In this document: in pieces, positions 30,870 to 39,250 of the stretch
Numbering within the stretch: position 1 is the first letter of the stretch
Layout: each line of letters opens with the position of its first letter
Assembly (NCBI GenBank): GCA_019509985.1
Contig: JAEKLF010000071.1
Location: 1 to 64,000, forward strand
From: Burkholderiales bacterium
GTDB lineage: Bacteria; Pseudomonadota; Gammaproteobacteria; Burkholderiales; Burkholderiaceae_C
DNA: 64,000 bases
Direction of reading: 5' to 3'
Position numbers and translations under genes: made by a program
The notes under the pieces: generated by a model
What the model was told of the DNA's origin: nothing
Seen by the model: the letters and a program-made list of their open reading frames with translations, nothing else
Database searches by the model: none

Positions 30870-31337
30870 ATGCCCGTGCGCCGCATCCTGTTCTTCTGCA
30901 TGGGCAACATCTGCCGAAGCCCGACGGCCGAAGGCGTCATGCGCGCCAAGCTGGCCGCGGCCGGCCTGGATGTCGAGGTGGACTCCGCCGGCACCCACGG
31001 CTACCACGTCGGCGACCCGCCCGACGAGCGCAGCCAGGCTCACGCCGCCCGCCGCGGCTACGACTTGAGCACGCTGCGCGCCCGCCGGCTGGAGGCCGCA
31101 GACTTCGGCCGCTTCGACCTCGTGCTGGCCATGGACGGCGCCAACCTGGCCCAGGCACAGCGCCTGTGTCCACCGGGCCAGCGCCACCGCCTCAAGCTGC
31201 TGATGGACTACGCGCCGCACGCTGGTCGGGCACATGTGCCCGACCCCTACTACGGCGGTGCCGCGGGTTTCGACGACGTGCTGGACCTCGTGGAAGCCGG
31301 CTGCGACGGCCTGATTGCCGAACTCGGAAAAGCCTGA
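30870..31337 (+). CDS. Low-molecular-weight protein-tyrosine phosphatase
   Basis: 155 residues. The P-loop C-x5-R motif is CMGNICRS at residues 10-17, and the general acid loop is DPYYGG near 123. Family members remove phosphate from tyrosine, often in exopolysaccharide control with BY-kinases; no such kinase is in the window. Start at MPVRRILFFCMGN, 16 bases after metF, so it may be read from the same transcript, though it has no methyl-cycle role. Confidence 0.92.
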   Translation: MPVRRILFFCMGNICRSPTAEGVMRAKLAAAGLDVEVDSAGTHGYHVGDPPDERSQAHAARRGYDLSTLRARRLEAADFGRFDLVLAMDGANLAQAQRLCPPGQRHRLKLLMDYAPHAGRAHVPDPYYGGAAGFDDVLDLVEAGCDGLIAELGKA

Positions 31338-31339
31338 GT

Positions 31340-32407
31340 TCAGTAGCGCTGGTCGCGGCCCAGCCGACGCAGCGTCGACTTCAGCAGCCGCCCGTCCGCG
31401 CCGAACAGGCTGACCAGTTCCAGCCGTTGCGGCCCGGCCGGCAGCGCGAGCTCATGCAAATGGCGCAGCAGGCGTCGGCCCGATTCGAAACGCGTGTCGT
31501 CATCGGCCTTGCCGACGCGGCCAAGCACCTCGTCCACCGCCAGGCCCGGCGCGAGCGCGAGGGCGGCCTGCACCCAGGCATCGCCCAGCTCCTTCAGCCC
31601 CGGCTCGGTCGCCGCGGGCGGGTCATCCATGCCTTCGATGAGGACCCGCGTGTCGTCCGGCCAGCTCGCATTGCCCAGCGGCACACGGAACATCCGCTCG
31701 CGCAGCGAATAGCCCCAGTCGTAGTCCTGGCCGCCGCCGTCGCGCAGGCCGTGCAGCAGGCCCGCACTCAGCACCAGCCAGCGCTCGCCATGCACCAGCG
31801 TCACGGCAAACACCGGCCGGTCGGCGAAGTTGCTCGGGCTCCACTCCGGGTCCTCGCACTCGTCGATGGCAAACGACAGCAGCCAGGCGAGGCCCTTCAG
31901 CCCGCGCGCGACGCCGCTGTCGAAGCCGACCCGGCATTGCAGCCTCAGGTCGCCCAGGCGCCGTTCGCCGTCCGGCACGCCGGGCGTGCGGATGTCCGGG
32001 CGCCAGGTCACGCGGCCGTCGGCGAGGCGGCTGCGCAGCTCGGTGCTCTCGGGGAGCAACCGCCAGGCGGGGTCGATGACGAAACGGTCTTCGCCGTCCA
32101 GCACCACCGGCTGCCGGCCCACGGGCGTCATCAGCCCGATCTCCAGCCGCTGCGCCAGCTCGGCCTGGGTGCGGGCATAGACACGGAACTTCAGCTCGGC
32201 GGCCGGCGCCAGCGCGTGGAACTTGTCGAACAACGCCTGGGCCTTGAAGAGTTGGGCCAGCGTCTTCTTCTCGCGCAATGCCGCGGATTCGCCTTGCACC
32301 TGCACGCGACCGAGCTCGGCCTCGGGCCGCGGCGGCTGCGCCGCGGCATGCAGAGCCACTGCCGCAAGGCCCAGCGCCATGAACTGCCCGCGCAGCCGTT
32401 CACTCAT
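31340..32407 (-). CDS. Exported protein of unknown function, BamE-like C terminus possible
   Basis: 355 residues with a probable signal peptide (about 1-28, LAAVALHAAAQ). The middle is not recognised; it has several tryptophan/tyrosine-rich stretches. The last 65 residues (GLAVDEVLGRVGKADDD to LELVSLFGADGRLLKSTLRRLG) resemble the SmpA/BamE pattern of a G-x-x-x-x-E-V-x-x-x-x-G start and a dG-x-L beta ending, offered as a weak hint only. The start overlaps the end of the VanW/glycosyltransferase gene by eight bases, so the two are coupled. It ends two bases from the phosphatase gene, convergently. Confidence 0.65.
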   Translation of the reverse strand: MSERLRGQFMALGLAAVALHAAAQPPRPEAELGRVQVQGESAALREKKTLAQLFKAQALFDKFHALAPAAELKFRVYARTQAELAQRLEIGLMTPVGRQPVVLDGEDRFVIDPAWRLLPESTELRSRLADGRVTWRPDIRTPGVPDGERRLGDLRLQCRVGFDSGVARGLKGLAWLLSFAIDECEDPEWSPSNFADRPVFAVTLVHGERWLVLSAGLLHGLRDGGGQDYDWGYSLRERMFRVPLGNASWPDDTRVLIEGMDDPPAATEPGLKELGDAWVQAALALAPGLAVDEVLGRVGKADDDTRFESGRRLLRHLHELALPAGPQRLELVSLFGADGRLLKSTLRRLGRDQRY

Positions 32408-34163
32408 CCCGACGCCTCGACTTCTCCATGTCCAACACGCCGACCAGCGCAGCACGCAGGCCCTCGACATCACCAGCCTCGACGATCCGCAGGTCCGGTC
32501 CGGCACCCAGGCCGCAGGCGGGCGTTGCAATGACCGGCAACCCACGTGCCAGCGCCCGCAGCAACAGCCGCGGCGCATGTTCGACGTGGGCCGGCAGCAC
32601 GACGGCGGCCACACCCTCGAGCGGGTCCGACACACGCCGCGTATCGCACGTCACACCCGGCCACTCAGCCGCATCCCTCTGGCCCTGCAGGCGCAGGCAG
32701 ACATCCAGCCCCGCCAGCGCCGCAGAGAGTTCTCGCGTGCCTTTGCGCGGCTGGGCCGCGCCGGCAAACAGCAACAGCGGACTCTTTCCGGGTGGGGGCG
32801 ACGGGCACGGCGCGGCCGGCGGCATGACCCAATCCAGCCGTTTGACGTCACCGCTCAGGGCGCGGTGCAGTACGGCAGCGACCTCCGCATGCGGCGTCAC
32901 GACGCGGTGCGCCCGCGCCAGCCCACGCCACTCGGCCGCAACGAGTTCGGGCGGCGCGCGGAAGTCGCTCAGGCTCGCTTCGTCGGGCCAACGTTGCGCG
33001 GCTCGGTCCAGCCGCGCCTGGATCTCGCTCATCGGCAGCGCATGAGCCAGCACCTCGACCTCACGACCCGCCAGCACCCCCAGGATCTCCAGGTGAGGCA
33101 GCAAGGCCTGGTCGACGACGAGCCGCGTGTGCAGGGGCGTCAGCGCCGCGGCATAGGCTTCGGCCAGGCAGCGCTGGCCGTCCAGCACCGCCGCCTGACG
33201 ATGCCCACCCGCGTGCCGCGCGTAGAGGCGCCGCCACAGCGTGCCGCGCAGGCTGGCGAAACGAGGGCGCCAGGCCACGTCGCTCCACGACCGGGCCACG
33301 GGTCGCCAGAAAGCCAGTCGCAGCGGCAACGGTGCAAAGCGCTCCATCTGCCGCGGCGCGAGGTAGGCCGCGAATTCGGCGCTCCAGCCGTCCAGCAGCG
33401 CGACCGTGCGCGCCTGCCGACCACGCAGGCCATGGTGCACGGCGTGGCGGAAGCAATGGCGCTCGTCGCAGGTCAGGCAGCCACGCGCAGGTGCGCTGGC
33501 CGGCTGCCGCGCCACGGCCACCGACATCACCTTCGACACCGTCGGCTCGCGCGCGCGCAGCGAAACGATCAGCTCGTGACCATCCATGGCCACGTCCAGC
33601 CGCCAGGCGTGATCGGCGCTGAGCTTCAGGTCCACGTGACGCCAGAAGACCGTGGCGTCGGCATCCGATGCAAGCGCTGCACCCAGGCGGGCGGTATGAC
33701 CGTGACGCTCGACGAAGGTCAACCCCGCCCGCGCGGCCACCGCGCTCAACGCATTGGAAAGCTGGCAGATGCCGCCCGCCACCGTGGGCACGACGCAGCC
33801 CTCGCGAACCTCGCGCCCGACCACGAAACCGCGGCGTGCGCTCGGCCTGCCGAGCTGCGCCCAGAAGCTGAGCACGCCGCCCGCCGGCACTTCGACGCGA
33901 TGAAACGCCCGCACCGCCCGGCGCAGGTTCTCGACCTTGCCCGCGGTCAGCGCAAACTCGTCGTCAGCCCCATCGACCCACAACGGGCTGCGATGCCGGG
34001 CGACGACCGGCGCGTCGGCCAGGCCGTCGGCGGCCGGCCACTTGCGCGCCACGCGCGGAGGCAGCGCCTGCTTCACCTCGGCCCACAGGCTGAGCAGGCG
34101 GGTGCGCAGCCAATAGCTCAGCGCGTCCCGGCGCCGTGGCAAGCGCCAGGAGTGGGCCGTCAT
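32400..34163 (-). CDS. VanW domain fused to a glycosyltransferase-like domain
   Basis: 587 residues in three parts. (1) VanW domain, about 60-220: VLSFWAQLGRPSARRGF, GGICQLSNALS, ERHGHTARLG and DADATVFW are its signatures. (2) A cysteine cluster GCLTCDERHCFRH near 228-240 that could bind a metal. (3) About 240-580, Rossmann-like, with LLLFAGAAQPRKGTRELSAAL and a C-terminal ARGLPVIATPACGLG typical of GT-B glycosyltransferases. No signal peptide. VanW domains have no agreed biochemical function. Coupled to pepQ upstream (four-base overlap) and the exported protein downstream. Confidence 0.8.
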   Translation of the reverse strand: MTAHSWRLPRRRDALSYWLRTRLLSLWAEVKQALPPRVARKWPAADGLADAPVVARHRSPLWVDGADDEFALTAGKVENLRRAVRAFHRVEVPAGGVLSFWAQLGRPSARRGFVVGREVREGCVVPTVAGGICQLSNALSAVAARAGLTFVERHGHTARLGAALASDADATVFWRHVDLKLSADHAWRLDVAMDGHELIVSLRAREPTVSKVMSVAVARQPASAPARGCLTCDERHCFRHAVHHGLRGRQARTVALLDGWSAEFAAYLAPRQMERFAPLPLRLAFWRPVARSWSDVAWRPRFASLRGTLWRRLYARHAGGHRQAAVLDGQRCLAEAYAAALTPLHTRLVVDQALLPHLEILGVLAGREVEVLAHALPMSEIQARLDRAAQRWPDEASLSDFRAPPELVAAEWRGLARAHRVVTPHAEVAAVLHRALSGDVKRLDWVMPPAAPCPSPPPGKSPLLLFAGAAQPRKGTRELSAALAGLDVCLRLQGQRDAAEWPGVTCDTRRVSDPLEGVAAVVLPAHVEHAPRLLLRALARGLPVIATPACGLGAGPDLRIVEAGDVEGLRAALVGVLDMEKSRRRDE

Positions 34164-35482
34164 GCGGTGGAGGCGAACGCGTCCCGCGTCAGGTTTTCCG
34201 GCGCCTCGCCGGCCGCGCGGCAGGCCACGTCGTCCTCGATGCGGATGCCGCCGTAGCGCGACAGGCGCTCGACGGCGTCCCAGTCCACCTGCGCCGCATG
34301 TTCGGACGCGCGCAACTGGCGCAACAGCGTCGGGATGAAGTACAGGCCCGGTTCGATGGTGACGACCATGCCGGCCTGCAGCGGCCGCGTCAGGCGCAGG
34401 TAGCGGTGGCCTTCGGGTTTGTCGGCCACGCCGCCGTTCTCGCTGGCCATGAAGCCGCCCACGTCGTGCACCTGCAGCCCGAGCAGATGGCCGATGCCGT
34501 GCGGGAAGAAGGTCTTGGTGACGCCGGCCTCGACCATCGCCTCCTCGCCCATCTTGACGACGCCCGCGCCACGCAGCACGCGGGCGATGCGGCGGTGGGT
34601 GCTCAAGTGGATGTCGCGGTAGTCCACGCCTTCGCGCACCTCGTCGACGAGGCCGAGCTGCTCGGCCTCCATCGCCGCGATCAGCGCCGCGAACTCGTCG
34701 TGACCGGGTGCGGCCCAGGTGCGGGTGATGTCGCTGGCATAGCCGTTCACCTGCGCGCCGGCATCGATGAGGAAGCTGCGCGACTCGGGCGGGGGGCTGA
34801 CATCCTGGTACTGGTAGTGCAGCACCGCAGCGTGTTCGTTGAGGCCGACGATGTTGCCGTAGGGCAGGTCGCGGTCGGTGTGGCCGGTGGCGATAAGGTA
34901 GGCGCGGTGGATCTCGGCTTCGCTGGCGCCGGCCAGGAAGGCGGCGCGCGCCGCCTGGTGGCCCGGCACCGCGCGGCGCTGGGCGGCGCGCATCTGCTCC
35001 AGCTCATAGGGGCTCTTCACGCCGCGCGCCCAGTGCAGCAGGTTCAGCAGGGCCTCGGGGTTGTTCGGCGTGAGGCCCGGCAGCGCCGCGTCGGCCTCGC
35101 CAAGGATGGCCGTGCGCGAGGTCAGGCAGTCCGCCAGCGCCTGGGCGGCTTCCTCAGGCTCGCGGATGACGACGAGTTCGACCGCGTCCACCCACTCGCC
35201 ACTCGGCGCGCTCGGCGGCACATGCCAGTAGTCGTCGGGCTGGTAGTAGACAACGCGCGGCTTCCTGCCCGGCCGCACGGCCAGCCACGAGTGCGGGTGA
35301 TTCGTCAGCGGCAGCCAGTGCTTGAAATGCGGGTTGGGCTGGAAGAGGTAGGGCCGGTCGTCGAGGAAGGCGTACTTCTCGATGCCGGAGGCGATCAGCA
35401 GCGTGTCGAAGCCGGTGCGCGCGAGTGCGCTTTCCGCCTGGCGCTGCAGCGTGGCGAGGTGGTCGAGATACGGCGTGGTCAT
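34160..35482 (-). CDS. pepQ: Xaa-Pro dipeptidase PepQ
   Basis: M24B metallopeptidase cleaving dipeptides ending in proline. 440 residues, near the E. coli PepQ length, with the typical N terminus (ALARTGFDTLLIASG, LDDRPYLFQPNPHFKHW). Metal ligands are in LIDAGAQVNGYASDITRTW (two Asp), FFPHGIGHLLGLQVHD (His), TIEPGLYFIP (Glu) and GIRIEDDV (Glu). A GTG 18 bases earlier is an alternative start; the ATG has AGGTG upstream. It overlaps the VanW gene by four bases. Confidence 0.94.
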   Translation of the reverse strand: MTTPYLDHLATLQRQAESALARTGFDTLLIASGIEKYAFLDDRPYLFQPNPHFKHWLPLTNHPHSWLAVRPGRKPRVVYYQPDDYWHVPPSAPSGEWVDAVELVVIREPEEAAQALADCLTSRTAILGEADAALPGLTPNNPEALLNLLHWARGVKSPYELEQMRAAQRRAVPGHQAARAAFLAGASEAEIHRAYLIATGHTDRDLPYGNIVGLNEHAAVLHYQYQDVSPPPESRSFLIDAGAQVNGYASDITRTWAAPGHDEFAALIAAMEAEQLGLVDEVREGVDYRDIHLSTHRRIARVLRGAGVVKMGEEAMVEAGVTKTFFPHGIGHLLGLQVHDVGGFMASENGGVADKPEGHRYLRLTRPLQAGMVVTIEPGLYFIPTLLRQLRASEHAAQVDWDAVERLSRYGGIRIEDDVACRAAGEAPENLTRDAFASTA

Positions 35483-35496
35483 CGCGGCACCTGGGC

Positions 35497-35721
35497 TCAC
35501 TTGCGCACGTAGGTCAGCTTCTTGGTGCCGCCATCGCAGCTGCCAATGACCTTGGCATCACCGACCTTGTCGTTCTCGACGGCCGCAAGCTCGTAGTTCT
35601 TGACGCCCTTCTCGTCGAGCTTGGCGGCGATCTCGGACTTGAGTTCGTCGCAGGGCTTGGCGGCGGCGTGGGCAACCGATGCGGCGGCGAAAAGAGCAAC
35701 GGTCGTGAGGGTCTTGAGCAT
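35497..35721 (-). CDS. DUF1161 family periplasmic protein
   Basis: 74 residues: a signal peptide (about 1-19, SVAHA) and a small DUF1161 domain with two cysteines (PCDELKSEIAAKLDEKGVKNYEL and GSCDGGTKKLTYVRK). Family members are small periplasmic proteins of unknown role in proteobacteria. AGGGAGA stands before the start. Followed after 14 bases by pepQ. Confidence 0.85.
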   Translation of the reverse strand: MLKTLTTVALFAAASVAHAAAKPCDELKSEIAAKLDEKGVKNYELAAVENDKVGDAKVIGSCDGGTKKLTYVRK

Positions 35722-35758
35722 GACGTCTCCCTGGCAATGAAAGAGGAAGCTCGAATTC

Positions 35759-36328
35759 TCAACCGTCCCGATCCCAGACCACGCCTTCCTCCGTCAACAT
35801 CGCATCCAGCGCCACGTCCAGCGAGCTGGCTTTGAGCAGCGGCAAAAAGCCATGCGCATAGCCGATGCCCACCGAAGCGGGCCGCGGCTGCATCTCGGAC
35901 AGCGTCTTGTCCATGAAGCCGCCGCCATAGCCCAGCCGCAGCCCGCAGGGCCCGAAACCCAGGCAGGGCACCAGCATCAGCCGGGGCTGGAATTCCTCGG
36001 TGCCCTTGGGCTTGGGAATGTGGAAGGCGTCTTCCTCCATCGGGCAGCCGGGGTACCAGACGTGAAAGCGCAGCGTGCCGTGGACCTTGTCCACCACCGG
36101 CAGGCCGATGCGGCGCTCCGGGTGGTCTTCGGCCCAACGGTACAGGGCCGGCAGTGGGTCGAACTCGCCCTTGATGGGCCAGTAGGCACCGATCGTCGTT
36201 TCGCGCCGGCGCAGCAGCCAGACGCGCAGCACTTCCTGCAGGTCGGCCGCCAGTTCCAGGCGGCCGGGCAGGGCCAGGCGTTGTTCGATCAGCTTGTGCC
36301 GGATCGCGGCGCGGTCGTTCGCATCCAT
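35759..36328 (-). CDS. 5-formyltetrahydrofolate cyclo-ligase, copy 1
   Basis: Converts 5-formyl-THF to 5,10-methenyl-THF with ATP. 189 residues with the family segments YWPIKGEFDPLP and LVPCLGFGPCGLRLGYGGGFMDK (ATP and folate loop). The start was set at MDANDRAAIRHKL by family fit. It has no ribosome binding site, and a TAAGCT -10-like box lies only eight bases upstream, suggesting a leaderless transcript. It is divergent from the TfoX-like gene with 25 bases between start codons. A second, more canonical cyclo-ligase lies about 5 kb away. Confidence 0.9.
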   Translation of the reverse strand: MDANDRAAIRHKLIEQRLALPGRLELAADLQEVLRVWLLRRRETTIGAYWPIKGEFDPLPALYRWAEDHPERRIGLPVVDKVHGTLRFHVWYPGCPMEEDAFHIPKPKGTEEFQPRLMLVPCLGFGPCGLRLGYGGGFMDKTLSEMQPRPASVGIGYAHGFLPLLKASSLDVALDAMLTEEGVVWDRDG

Positions 36329-36336
36329 GGCGGCGG

Positions 36337-36346
36337 AGCTTACAGT
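36337..36346. promoter_or_regulatory. Overlapping divergent -10 boxes
   Basis: On the minus strand TAAGCT (36342-36337) precedes the cyclo-ligase ATG by eight bases; on the plus strand TACAGT (36341-36346) precedes the tfoX-like ATG by seven bases. The two boxes share two bases. With start codons only 25 bases apart, both transcripts would begin at or next to their start codons, and only one polymerase could bind at a time. Confidence 0.45.
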
Positions 36347-36353
36347 GGCCGGC

Positions 36354-36767
36354 ATGGACCCGTTCACCGCCCTTTGCGTGGAAATGCTGTCGCCACTCGG
36401 CCCTGTGCGCACCCGTGCCATGTTCGGCGGCCAGGGCGTCTACATCGATGGCCTGTTCGCGGCCCTCATCGACGATGGCCAGCTCTTCCTGAAGGCCGAT
36501 GACGTGACGCGCGAGCGCTTCGTCGCCGCCGGCTGCCTGCCCTTCACCTACCCGACCAAGGACGGCGAGCGCATGGTGCTGAGCTACTACCGCCCGCCGG
36601 AAGAGGCGCTGGAGTCGCCGCCGCAGATGCTGCCCTGGGCGCGGCTGGCGCTCGAGGCGGCCTTGCGTGCGGCGAATGCCAAGGCGAAAAAGGCGGCGAA
36701 GCCGGCCGCCAGGAAATCAGCGGCCAAAAAACCGGCGGCCAAGAAAACCGCGGTTCGTCGCAGCTGA
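36354..36767 (+). CDS. TfoX N-terminal domain protein with basic tail
   Basis: 137 residues. The TfoX_N domain (about 1-100) shows VRTRAMFGGQGVYIDGLFAALIDDGQLFLKAD and later MVLSYYRPPEEALE. The last 35 residues are alanine/lysine/proline repeats (KKAAKPAARK, AAKKPAAKK), like histone H1 tails, which may bind DNA. It lacks the C-terminal domain of the competence regulator Sxy/TfoX, so a direct competence role is not supported. The end overlaps the convergent DUF2917 gene by 51 bases. Confidence 0.85.
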   Translation: MDPFTALCVEMLSPLGPVRTRAMFGGQGVYIDGLFAALIDDGQLFLKADDVTRERFVAAGCLPFTYPTKDGERMVLSYYRPPEEALESPPQMLPWARLALEAALRAANAKAKKAAKPAARKSAAKKPAAKKTAVRRS

Positions 36768-37013
36768 GGTGGGCGGCACCAGCAACTCGAAGTCCGCTGC
36801 CGGCCAGCCTTCCAGCACCGCCGTCTGACCGGGCGCCAAGGCCACGGCCTCGCCGGCCTGCAGCCACTTGTCTTCCGCCGGCTCATCGGTCGTGCCGGAC
36901 AGCGTCAGCCAGACGCGGCCACGGGCCACCGCCAGACGGCGTGCCTCGGCGCCACCGGCTAGGGTCATCGCCCGGCCACCGTCCAGATGCCATACAGATT
37001 GCGTGTCGCTCAT
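36717..37013 (-). CDS. DUF2917 family protein
   Basis: 98-residue protein of the DUF2917 family: short beta-rich cupin-like core with RRLAVARGRVWLTLSG near 25-40, then LQAGEAVALAPGQTAVLEGWPA, and a basic tail (TNRGFLGRRFFGR). Function unknown. Genes of this family often stand divergent to a LysR-type regulator, as here (90-base gap). The 3' end overlaps the tfoX-like gene on the other strand. Confidence 0.85.
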   Translation of the reverse strand: MSDTQSVWHLDGGRAMTLAGGAEARRLAVARGRVWLTLSGTTDEPAEDKWLQAGEAVALAPGQTAVLEGWPAADFELLVPPTSAATNRGFLGRRFFGR

Positions 37014-37103
37014 GATGAGCCTCCTGGGTTGATGTCAGGGATTCTGCTTAGATCGCCCAGGGCGGTCCAATGATTGTGCCGCAGGGATTGATACCATTCG
37101 CTC

Positions 37104-38051
37104 ATGAATCAGCCGATACGCCAAAGGCCCCTCTCCGTCGGTCCGCTGCGCGCCTTCGAAGCCGTGGCCCGGCTGCTGTCCTTCCGCGCCGCGGCCGACG
37201 AGCTGAGCCTGACGCAGTCGGCCATCAGCCGGCAGATCCAATCGCTGGAGGAGGAGATCGGCTGCACCCTCTTCCTGCGTGGTACGCGCAGGGTCGAGCT
37301 GTCCAGCGACGGCGCCCAGCTGCTGCCCACCGCCGTGGCCGTGCTGTCGCGACTGGACCAGACCGTGCGCCAGATCCGCCGCACGCGCGGCCGGCGGGTC
37401 GTCAACGTCAGCACCTTTGCATCCTTCGCATCGCTGTGGCTGATCCCACGCATGGAGGCCTTCCAGCGCGAGCATGCCGACATCGACATCCGCGTCTCGG
37501 CCTATGACCGCAAGGTGGACCTGGAGGACGGCGAGAGCGACCTGGCCCTGCGCTACGACGACAAGCCTTCCGTCACGCCGGACGCCGAGCAGCTCTTCGA
37601 GGAGCTGCTGTCGCCCTGCGTCAGCCCCTGGTACCTGCAGAACCCGCCCGCGCCCTTGAAACGCGCCGCCGACCTGGCCGGCCATGCGCTGGCCGAGGAG
37701 GACGACCCCCGCCCCAGCGCCGAGTACCTGAGCTGGCGGCGCTGGCTGACCGAGCAGGGCGAGCCCGACCTGCAGCCGCGCCGCTGGCTCTACCTGAACT
37801 TCACCTACCAGCAGGTGCAGGCCGCGTTGACCGGCCAGGGCGTGGCGCTGGCCCGCCTGCCCCTGGTGCACGAGCACCTGCAGCGCAGCGAGCTGGTCGA
37901 GCCCTTCGGCAAGGCCGGGCGCCTCGGCAGCCCCTTCAGCTACTGGCTGATGCTGGGCCCGAACGCCGCGCGCCGGCCCGAGGTGCAGCAGTTCGCCGAC
38001 TGGGTGCGCGAGCAGGCCGCCATCACGCGGGCCCAGCTCGCCGGGGTCTAA
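37104..38051 (+). CDS. LysR-family transcriptional regulator, GcvA-like
   Basis: 315 residues. N-terminal winged helix (about 8-68, FRAAADELSLTQSAISRQIQSLEEEIG) and C-terminal substrate-binding domain (about 95-300). The order RPLSVGPLRAFEAVARLLSFRAAADEL resembles GcvA-type regulators. Divergent from the DUF2917 gene, its probable target. TACCAT ends six bases before the ATG, and there is no Shine-Dalgarno, so it may be leaderless. Ligand unknown. Confidence 0.92.
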   Translation: MNQPIRQRPLSVGPLRAFEAVARLLSFRAAADELSLTQSAISRQIQSLEEEIGCTLFLRGTRRVELSSDGAQLLPTAVAVLSRLDQTVRQIRRTRGRRVVNVSTFASFASLWLIPRMEAFQREHADIDIRVSAYDRKVDLEDGESDLALRYDDKPSVTPDAEQLFEELLSPCVSPWYLQNPPAPLKRAADLAGHALAEEDDPRPSAEYLSWRRWLTEQGEPDLQPRRWLYLNFTYQQVQAALTGQGVALARLPLVHEHLQRSELVEPFGKAGRLGSPFSYWLMLGPNAARRPEVQQFADWVREQAAITRAQLAGV

Positions 38052-38095
38052 GCCGATGTGCAAGCGCGTCGCGCGCTGCGGCCCGACGCCAGATA

Positions 38096-38590
38096 TCAGT
38101 TAGATCCGTGCCCGTAGCTGAATGCGCGCGTGATCGTCCAGGCGTTCTCGTGGTGGTGCCACAGGATCGTGAACTCGGCCTGACCCTCGCAGGGATGGGT
38201 CGTGCCACCCGGCTTGTAGTGGCAGAAGCGGTGCTCGCCGCGGGCCAGCGCGCCGTAGCCCTTGATGGGCCAGACCTTCAGCGTGCCCGGCACCAGCTCG
38301 CGCTGGAACTTGCCGCAGACGTTGACGCGGGTCTGCGCAATCATGGCGTCGCGCGTCCAGGTGACGCCGCCGAGGTCGTGATAGAACTCGACGTCGGGGG
38401 CGAAGAAGCCCGCATACCGGTCGAGTTGACCCGGCGCTTCGCAGTGGTTGAAGGCGTCAAAGGCCGCGGAATCCAGCGCGGCGATCGTGGCCTCGAGCCC
38501 GGCTTCTGGCGCGGGAGCATCCGCCGCCTGGGCGGCCGTCGCGAGACCAGCGAGCGCAAGCGCGACAAAACGGTTGGAAAGAGCGGTCAT
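38096..38590 (-). CDS. Exported NTF2-like (DUF4440-type) protein
   Basis: 164 residues: signal peptide (about 1-22, ATAAQA) and a cone-shaped NTF2-like domain with LDSAAFDAFNHCE, FFAPDVEFYHDLGGVTWTRDAM and a C-terminal WHHHENAWTITRAFSYGH. Two to three cysteines could form a disulfide in the periplasm. Family members bind small molecules or act as enzymes; no function can be assigned. It stands alone between the LysR gene and a non-coding stretch. Confidence 0.8.
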   Translation of the reverse strand: MTALSNRFVALALAGLATAAQAADAPAPEAGLEATIAALDSAAFDAFNHCEAPGQLDRYAGFFAPDVEFYHDLGGVTWTRDAMIAQTRVNVCGKFQRELVPGTLKVWPIKGYGALARGEHRFCHYKPGGTTHPCEGQAEFTILWHHHENAWTITRAFSYGHGSN

Positions 38591-38919
38591 CGGTCAGCCT
38601 TGTGATGCATCGAATCCGCATGCTCCCAGCAGGCTGCCGGCCCCGCAATCGTTCTGCGATGGTCTGCGGCAAGGCGCAGACGGGCCGTCGATCCGGGCGA
38701 CGGGGAGGCTCTGAATGGACGATCCCCCTTCGGCGGCGCCGCCGGCCTGCTCGCCGGCGTGCCGCTGTCCGCCATCGTCGTGCTCTCAAGCCGGCGTACC
38801 GCTTCGCCATGACGCTGGCCGAGATCTTGCCCGTGGGCCTGCTCGTGTCGCTGGAGTCCGCCGCGCTGCTGCGCAGCCCGCGCTTCATGCCGGCGCACAA
38901 GCGCCCCTAGACTGGCTCC
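38591..38919. other. 329-base gap with a decayed membrane-protein frame
   Basis: No intact gene. The right half holds a probable frameshifted remnant, listed separately. The left half (38591-38700) shows no promoter, hairpin or frame I can support beyond the promoter region expected for the NTF2-like gene on the minus strand. Confidence 0.5.
38732..38910 (+). pseudogene. Frameshifted remnant of a small membrane protein
   Basis: Two adjoining frames both look like membrane protein: GGAAGLLAGVPLSAIVVLSS in the first, then, after a shift around 38788, KPAYRFAMTLAEILPVGLLV and a basic ending FMPAHKRP with a stop. One short insertion or deletion in the GTGCTCTCAAGCC area would join them into a two-helix protein. 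No start codon with a ribosome binding site is evident upstream. Confidence 0.35.
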
Positions 38920-39237
38920 ATGCGCCGCGACTGGCCCGACTACTCGATCACTGAATATGCGCTGTGCGGCCTTTTCCTTGGCGGCGCCATCGTCTGCTTC
39001 ATCGTGGCCGGCCATGCCTGGGCCACGGAGGAGCCGTGGGACGCGCTGGAGCAGGCCGGCGCCGGCCTGCTGCTGCTCGGCGGCAGCGTCGACCCGGTGC
39101 GCTACGTCGTGGACACGCTGACCTTCCCCTGGCACGCCACCGAGCCGGCCGGGCGCGACACCTGGATCACGCGCCTCGCCGCGGGCCTGGGCCTGCTGCT
39201 CTGGCTGGCCGGCGTGGCCGGCAACTGGATCACCTGA
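38920..39237 (+). CDS. Small membrane protein of unknown function
   Basis: 105 residues with three hydrophobic segments (about 13-30 ALCGLFLGGAIVCFIVAGHAW, 44-57, 85-101). Not recognised. A TAGACT -10-like box ends six bases before the ATG and there is no Shine-Dalgarno, so a leaderless transcript is possible. The LysE-type gene follows after 13 bases on the same strand, so the two may form an operon. Confidence 0.65.
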   Translation: MRRDWPDYSITEYALCGLFLGGAIVCFIVAGHAWATEEPWDALEQAGAGLLLLGGSVDPVRYVVDTLTFPWHATEPAGRDTWITRLAAGLGLLLWLAGVAGNWIT

Positions 39238-39250
39238 AGGAGACGCGACC

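Noticed and set aside
36354..36767. Competence regulator TfoX/Sxy call
   Set aside because: Only the N-terminal TfoX domain is present, followed by a lysine/alanine tail; the C-terminal domain needed for the Sxy assignment is missing.
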